Source of the DNA: Methanobacteriota archaeon
Lineage (GTDB): Archaea; Halobacteriota; Methanomicrobia; Methanomicrobiales; Methanoculleaceae
DNA: 64,000 nt
Direction of reading: 5' to 3'
Assembly (NCBI GenBank): GCA_016841955.1
Contig: JAENYE010000001.1
Location: 869,803 to 933,802, forward strand
Both the position numbers and the translations under genes were made by a program. This document shows positions 61,534 through 64,000 of this stretch, in pieces. Below the pieces are notes generated by a model, which ran no database searches, had not been told where the DNA came from, and was given only the letters and a program-made list of their open reading frames with translations. Position 1 is the first letter of the stretch, and each line of letters opens with the position of its first letter.

Positions 61534-61980
61534 ATGGATTTCGAGAAGATACTCACGAGGGTTGCAGAACGGGGGTCGGACGTCATCGCGGAGGAACTCC
61601 TCCGCGAGATCGAGGCTGAATACGGCAGGGTTCCCCTGATCTTTGAACGAATGGCGGAACGGCCCGAGATCCTCATCTCGCACCTGCTCTATAAGGGCTC
61701 CGTTGTCGAGACCAGCCAGCTCGAGCCGAAGGTGATCGAGCTGATCAGCCTCGCGGTGGGCGCCGCGCTCAAGTGCAGCCACTGCGTCGAGTACCACATG
61801 CAGTCCGCGATGGCGAAGGGCGCGACCCGGGCCGAGATCCTCGAGGTGATCCTGATCGCGGGGATGCTCGCGAACTCCGCGGTCCTTGCGGACGCCTACC
61901 GGGTGGTGAACGGCTCGGTTCCCTGCCCCTCCTGCGACATCAACGGCACGGGCCTGGATAAGACCTGTTCCGACAGGTGA
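61534..61980 (+). CDS. AhpD/carboxymuconolactone decarboxylase-like protein
   Basis: 148 residues. ALKCSHCVEYHMQSAMAKGATRAEILEVI has the CxxC and His of AhpD-type peroxidase relays (Cys about 80 and 83, His 87), with a second CPSCDING pair near the C-terminus. It may reduce peroxides or disulfides. Two bases after mmp7, so possibly a protective protein for the oxygen-sensitive MCR activation system (inference). Confidence 0.85.
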   Translation: MDFEKILTRVAERGSDVIAEELLREIEAEYGRVPLIFERMAERPEILISHLLYKGSVVETSQLEPKVIELISLAVGAALKCSHCVEYHMQSAMAKGATRAEILEVILIAGMLANSAVLADAYRVVNGSVPCPSCDINGTGLDKTCSDR

Positions 61981-62001
61981 CCGATCCCTGGTATCCGGAG
62001 T

Positions 62002-63840
<1,839 letters not shown>

Positions 63841-63946
63841 GCAGTGCTCTTCGAGCGGTTCATACTTCCTTTTCGGTTGCATACTCCATACACGGATTTC
63901 AAGGGGGTATCGCCGAGAGGGGGGTGGGGACAGCGGCGGGTGGGAC

Positions 63947-64000
<54 letters not shown>

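Overview
The window is chromosomal DNA of a methanogenic archaeon, very probably a hydrogenotrophic Methanomicrobiales close to Methanoculleus (inference). Supporting evidence: a run of methanogenesis marker genes with the methyl-coenzyme M reductase activating ATPase A2, two coenzyme F420 CofD genes, DNA polymerase D large subunit, RadB, CDC48, pyruvoyl arginine decarboxylase, archaeal TATA boxes (many for near-leaderless genes) and a high-GC genome with strong GGAGG ribosome sites. All functional calls are from reading the sequence and remembered family motifs; no search was run.

Layout. 0-5.1 kb: small proteins, a PAS sensor kinase and a rhomboid protease. 5.2-8.6 kb: a gene-poor accessory stretch with nucleotidyltransferase and toxin-antitoxin type genes, a truncated HepT, several very short genes, three diverged copies of an intergenic repeat that carries a duplicated promoter, and a G-quadruplex motif. 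8.6-10.5 kb: an AT-rich two-gene insert beside a tRNA-Leu gene. 10.9-14.8 kb: polD large subunit with a 165-residue mini-intein. 14.9-25.4 kb: a split CheB / receiver / histidine kinase set, several HEAT-repeat genes, a PfpI protein, a P-type ATPase and an ArsB/SLC13 permease. 25.5-28.5 kb: aconitase X, UbiD and UbiX, matching the archaeal mevalonate branch (phosphomevalonate dehydratase, anhydromevalonate phosphate decarboxylase and its prenyl-FMN supplier). 28.5-31.6 kb: an HD hydrolase and two tandem CofD paralogs. 31.6-34.3 kb: IscU, an IscS-like protein lacking the PLP lysine, DsrE and three TusA-like proteins. 35-45.4 kb: housekeeping genes (arginine decarboxylase, aspS, methionine synthase, KaiC-like, acyl-CoA synthetase, CDC48, larC, radB, dapF).

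45.5-52.7 kb is the most unusual region. Two paralogous operons each encode a secreted protein, a lipoprotein and a small membrane protein (the last is a frameshifted pseudogene in the second). They share a roughly 380-bp cassette of promoter, long leader and signal peptide, while the mature proteins do not look alike. The leaders can form conserved stems, one of which competes with pairing over the ribosome binding site: a candidate riboswitch-like RNA. The same 13-bp element lies exactly 17 bp upstream of the TATA hexamer in both operons and also before a third operon that encodes a secreted protein plus a membrane-anchored winged-helix regulator. Together these look like one small regulon of cell-surface proteins.

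52.7-63.8 kb: ribose-1,5-bisphosphate isomerase, a HAD protein and the methyl-coenzyme M reductase activation operon (A2, Mmp3, Mmp6, Mmp5, Mmp15, Mmp17, Mmp7), then an AhpD-like protein and asparagine synthase. The last 53 bases are almost pure C and look like a contig-end artefact.
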